The position numbers and the translations under genes were made by a program. The notes beneath the pieces were generated by a model that did no database searches, was not told where the DNA came from, and was given only the letters and a program-made list of their open reading frames with translations. 16,779 nucleotides of DNA from Oscillospiraceae bacterium (lineage in GTDB: Bacteria > Bacillota > Clostridia > Oscillospirales > Ruminococcaceae), in the NCBI GenBank assembly GCA_016296165.1, contig JAEDJV010000049.1, positions 1 through 16,779 of the forward strand, given 5' to 3'. This document shows positions 15,378-16,779 of this stretch, one piece after another; position 1 is the first letter of the stretch; every line of letters begins with the position of its first letter.

Positions 15378-15406
15378 TTGACAATAATATAAAGATATGA
15401 TATCAT
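15378..15406 (+). promoter_or_regulatory. Sigma-A promoter for the Mrp gene
   Basis: TTGACA (15378-15383), a 17-nt spacer and TATCAT (15401-15406) lie 41 nt before the start codon. The promoter separates Mrp transcription from the operon. ATGATATCAT around the -10 is palindromic, but no regulator is implied. Confidence 0.75.
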
Positions 15407-15446
15407 TTTATTTGGTATCAAATTTTTTGGGAAAGGAATTAAAAAA

Positions 15447-16286
15447 ATGAGCGAAGAATGTACACATGATTGTTCATCATGTTCAAGCAACTGTAATGAG
15501 AGAAAAGATCCTAAGGATTTTATAGAGAAGACCAATGAATTCTCAAAAGTAAAAAAAGTCATAGCAGTAGTAAGCGGTAAAGGCGGTGTAGGTAAGTCAC
15601 TGGTAACATCATCACTTGCTGTTATGTCTCAGAGAAAGGGTTACAAAACCGCTGTGCTTGACGCTGATATAACAGGCCCTTCAATTCCTAAGGCATTTGG
15701 AATAAAGGAAAAAGCAAAGGCGGATGACAAGGGACTTTATCCTGAAGTAACAAAGACAGGTATAAGTGTTATGTCACTTAATCTTCTCATAGAAGACGAG
15801 ACAGATCCTGTTATCTGGAGAGGTCCGATTATCGGAGGAACAGTAAAACAGTTCTGGACAGATGTAAACTGGGGCGATATTGATTATATGTTTATTGATA
15901 TGCCTCCTGGAACCGGTGATGTACCGCTTACTGTTTTTCAGTCACTTCCTGTAGACGGAATAGTAATTGTTACTTCTCCTCAGGAACTCGTGTCAATGAT
16001 TGTAGGCAAGGCAGTAAAGATGGCTGGTCTTATGAATGTTCCTATACTTGGACTTGTTGAAAACATGAGTTATGCAGAATGCGACTGCTGCGGAAAGAAA
16101 ATTAACATCTACGGGGAAAGCAGACTTGAACAGGTTGCTGCTGAGTATGGCGTGGAACCTCTGGCGCAGATCCCAATCAGACCTGAAGTTGCAGCTGCAT
16201 GTGACAACGGAACAGTTGAAATGACAGATGTAGATTATCTTTCAAAAGCATTTGAAGTAATCGAGAAAAAAGCTCCGATAAAATAA
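15447..16286 (+). CDS. mrp: Mrp/NBP35 (ApbC-type) Fe-S cluster carrier P-loop ATPase
   Basis: This 279-residue MinD/Mrp-family ATPase binds and transfers Fe-S clusters to apo-proteins in the cytoplasm. It shows the deviant Walker A GKGGVGKS (44-51, signature Lys45), switch I DADITGPSIP (72-81), switch II/Walker B FIDMPPGTGD (149-158) and the C-terminal cluster-binding CxxC formed by Cys212 and Cys215, with an extra Cys at 214. The N-terminus carries a C-x3-C-x2-C-x3-C cluster (Cys 5, 9, 12 and 16), as in NBP35-type relatives from anaerobes. Length is typical. GGGAAAGGA precedes the ATG. It has its own promoter and terminator, so it is a housekeeping neighbour and not part of the operon. The four-Cys insert in the Hsp70-like protein makes a functional link conceivable but unproven. 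Confidence 0.93.
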   Translation: MSEECTHDCSSCSSNCNERKDPKDFIEKTNEFSKVKKVIAVVSGKGGVGKSLVTSSLAVMSQRKGYKTAVLDADITGPSIPKAFGIKEKAKADDKGLYPEVTKTGISVMSLNLLIEDETDPVIWRGPIIGGTVKQFWTDVNWGDIDYMFIDMPPGTGDVPLTVFQSLPVDGIVIVTSPQELVSMIVGKAVKMAGLMNVPILGLVENMSYAECDCCGKKINIYGESRLEQVAAEYGVEPLAQIPIRPEVAAACDNGTVEMTDVDYLSKAFEVIEKKAPIK

Positions 16287-16296
16287 TCTTAATACA

Positions 16297-16339
16297 AAAC
16301 AGACTTCCTGTATGACCTGAACTCACGGGAAGTCTGTTT
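16297..16339 (+). terminator. Intrinsic terminator after mrp
   Basis: Perfect 12-bp arms, AAACAGACTTCC (16297-16308) and GGAAGTCTGTTT (16328-16339), enclose a 19-nt loop. The 3' arm ends in TTT, then GCATTTATG. It starts 10 nt after the mrp stop. Confidence 0.8.
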
Positions 16340-16430
16340 GCATTTATGAATCAGAAAATTGTATAAAAGATAACATCGTAATTTTATTCCTTCAAAATGT
16401 AAATAAGAAACGATTTTTTATAAGATTTTA

Positions 16431-16459
16431 TTGACATATCGCATATGTTATGGTACAAT
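16431..16459 (+). promoter_or_regulatory. Strong sigma-A promoter for the last gene
   Basis: TTGACA (16431-16436), a 17-nt spacer and TACAAT (16454-16459) form a near-consensus promoter. It gives a leader of roughly 90 nt before the next start codon. I see no riboswitch-like structure in that leader. Confidence 0.8.
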
Positions 16460-16558
16460 TATCGTATAGTTTTAGACTTTATTTTAGTGATGGAAAAATA
16501 TACAACGCACTGGATATACAGGGATGGAAGAGTGTGTTTAGTCATGGAGGGGATTTTT

Positions 16559-16779
16559 ATGGGAACAGAGAGAACCGAATCTGTGATGGAAAAAATGGCA
16601 TACAGATACAACCAGCTTTATCTTACACCACAGAAGGGTATATCAGGTACCGGATTGTATTATGATATTGTCAGATACGGCAAGGTTCCGCCTGAAGTTC
16701 ACAGTATAATAAAAAATGAAGGTCTTTCAGGTTTCAGCTGCAGTGATAAGGATAAGTTTTTTTCTGAAACAACTCCGGC
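16559..16779 (+). CDS. Unrecognised protein, N-terminal part (runs off the window)
   Basis: Seventy-three complete codons are present, opening MGTERTESVMEKMAYRYNQL. The frame stays open to the window end. GGAGGGG lies 6 nt before the ATG and a strong promoter about 100 nt upstream, so the start is secure. The overlapping frame from 16450 starts inside the promoter and is rejected. The visible part is soluble and mixed helical, with a Tyr-rich stretch (GLYYDIVRYGKVP). I do not recognise a family and assign no function. Confidence 0.65.
   Translation, partial: MGTERTESVMEKMAYRYNQLYLTPQKGISGTGLYYDIVRYGKVPPEVHSIIKNEGLSGFSCSDKDKFFSETTP

Noticed and set aside
16450..16665. 71-residue ORF over the last promoter
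   Set aside because: It starts inside the -35/-10 spacer and overlaps the better-supported gene at 16559 in another frame.
1..16779. CRISPR arrays, tRNA or rRNA genes, insertion sequences, integrases, attachment sites
   Set aside because: I looked on both strands. No regularly spaced repeats, cloverleaf-like sequence, transposase or recombinase motif was found, so horizontal transfer of the operon cannot be argued from mobile elements here.

Overview
The window is AT-rich Gram-positive chromosomal DNA. It suggests a gut or rumen Clostridia member of the Ruminococcus/Oscillospiraceae type. The reasons are strong AGGGG/GGAGG ribosome-binding sites, TTGACA-17-TATAAT promoters, a PflX-like radical SAM tail, a DUF5662 protein, a decayed AAA-ATPase-like/PD-(D/E)XK gene and a Mrp ATPase with an N-terminal Cys cluster. 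This assignment comes from family content, not from a search. Every gene I accept is on the + strand.

Left flank (1-1970): the C-terminal part of a radical SAM protein; a pseudogene of the AAA-ATPase-like/PD-(D/E)XK family, broken by a frameshift and a large internal deletion; and an intact DUF5662 gene closed by a strong terminator hairpin.

Centre (2085-15275): an exact-consensus promoter drives a small XRE-type regulator. It is followed, with no visible terminator, by ten tightly packed genes over about 12.7 kb. In order these encode a zinc-ribbon membrane protein, a lid-less Hsp70-like ATPase with a four-Cys insert, a fragment that looks like only the C-lobe of a protein kinase, three helical/coiled-coil proteins (the third with a hydrophobic N-terminus), a large tandem-AAA protein of CbxX/CfxQ (SpoVK-like) type, a GTPase-like P-loop protein, and two related adaptor-like proteins. 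The last adaptor carries the same zinc ribbon as the first gene. Several junctions overlap by 1-7 nt, so the set is probably made and used together. The content (Hsp70 ATPase, AAA remodeller, GTPase with adaptors, coiled coils, membrane anchors) looks like an uncharacterised NTP-dependent assembly or conflict/stress system under repressor control. Function is inference; no effector enzyme is recognisable.

Right flank (15276-16779): a Mrp/NBP35-type Fe-S carrier ATPase with its own promoter and terminator, then a strong promoter and the first 73 codons of an unrecognised gene that runs off the window.
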